Source: Scybalenecus merdavium (lineage in GTDB: Bacteria > Bacillota > Clostridia > Oscillospirales > Acutalibacteraceae). From it: a stretch of DNA of 6,318 nt. Numbering within the stretch: the first letter of the stretch is position 1; each line of letters starts with the position of its first letter. The notes below the pieces were generated by a model. The model saw only the letters and a program-made list of their open reading frames with translations. It was not told the origin of the DNA and searched no databases. The position numbers and the translations under genes are program-made. The stretch is taken from contig DVNM01000047.1 in assembly GCA_018714405.1 (NCBI GenBank), positions 1-6,318 of the forward strand. Reading direction: 5' to 3'. Below, piece after piece: positions 6,311 to 6,318 of the stretch.

Positions 6311-6318
6311 ACCCTTGA

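Larger units (their letters stand above)
6158..6318. other. Non-coding hairpin-rich region after the transporter
   Basis: No gene is supported here. Two copies of TTCTCCTTT (6165-6173 and 6177-6185) lie 12 bases apart just after the stop. Four hairpins follow in a row: 6191-6222, 6227-6239, 6248-6272 and 6286-6310. The density is higher than a single terminator needs. It may be the edge of a repeated or IS200/IS605-like element that continues beyond the window. Confidence 0.6.

Noticed and set aside
6248..6318. Integron attC-like site because of paired arms and GCCTAAAT
   Set aside because: The conserved GTTRRRY/RYYYAAC core pair is absent and no integrase or cassette is visible.

Overview
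The window looks like chromosome of a Gram-positive, probably clostridial bacterium of moderate G+C, perhaps of the Oscillospiraceae (Faecalibacterium/Subdoligranulum-like). This rests on three things: strong AGGAGG-type ribosome binding sites, a paired set of YmfF/YmfH-type M16 peptidases next to lgt, and GC-rich genes separated by very AT-rich intergenic DNA. The assignment to a group is inference; no RNA gene or marker settles it.

Left half (1-3375, minus strand): a tightly packed three-gene operon read leftwards. It starts with an M16-family protein lacking the zinc motif (YmfF type, 2092-3375). Next comes an M16 metallopeptidase with an intact HxxEH site (YmfH type, 815-2092), then prolipoprotein diacylglyceryl transferase (lgt, 1-822, cut by the window edge). 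Stops and starts overlap at both junctions, so translation is probably coupled. The two M16 proteins look like the two halves of an M16B heterodimer: one brings the zinc site, the other the glycine-rich/Arg-Tyr C-terminal loop.

Middle (3376-3748): a 373-base AT-rich divergent intergenic region. It holds a plausible promoter for the M16-lgt operon, a perfect 16-bp inverted repeat with a 9-nt spacer, a consensus TATAAT box, and a possible 16-codon leader ORF just before the rightward gene.

Right half (3749-6157, plus strand): one gene for an 802-residue transporter of the GPH/MelB-like branch of the major facilitator superfamily. Residues 1 to about 490 form an ordinary 12-helix transporter. 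The last 310 or so residues are a highly charged, Lys/Ala/Glu-rich, probably helical cytoplasmic tail that I do not recognise. No regulator or glycosidase lies beside it, so its substrate cannot be read from context.

Right edge (6158-6318): non-coding DNA with four successive hairpins, one possibly a terminator. The cluster could be the edge of a repeat or IS200/IS605-like element continuing past the window. The most unusual items are the transporter tail, the inverted repeat in front of its gene, and this hairpin cluster.
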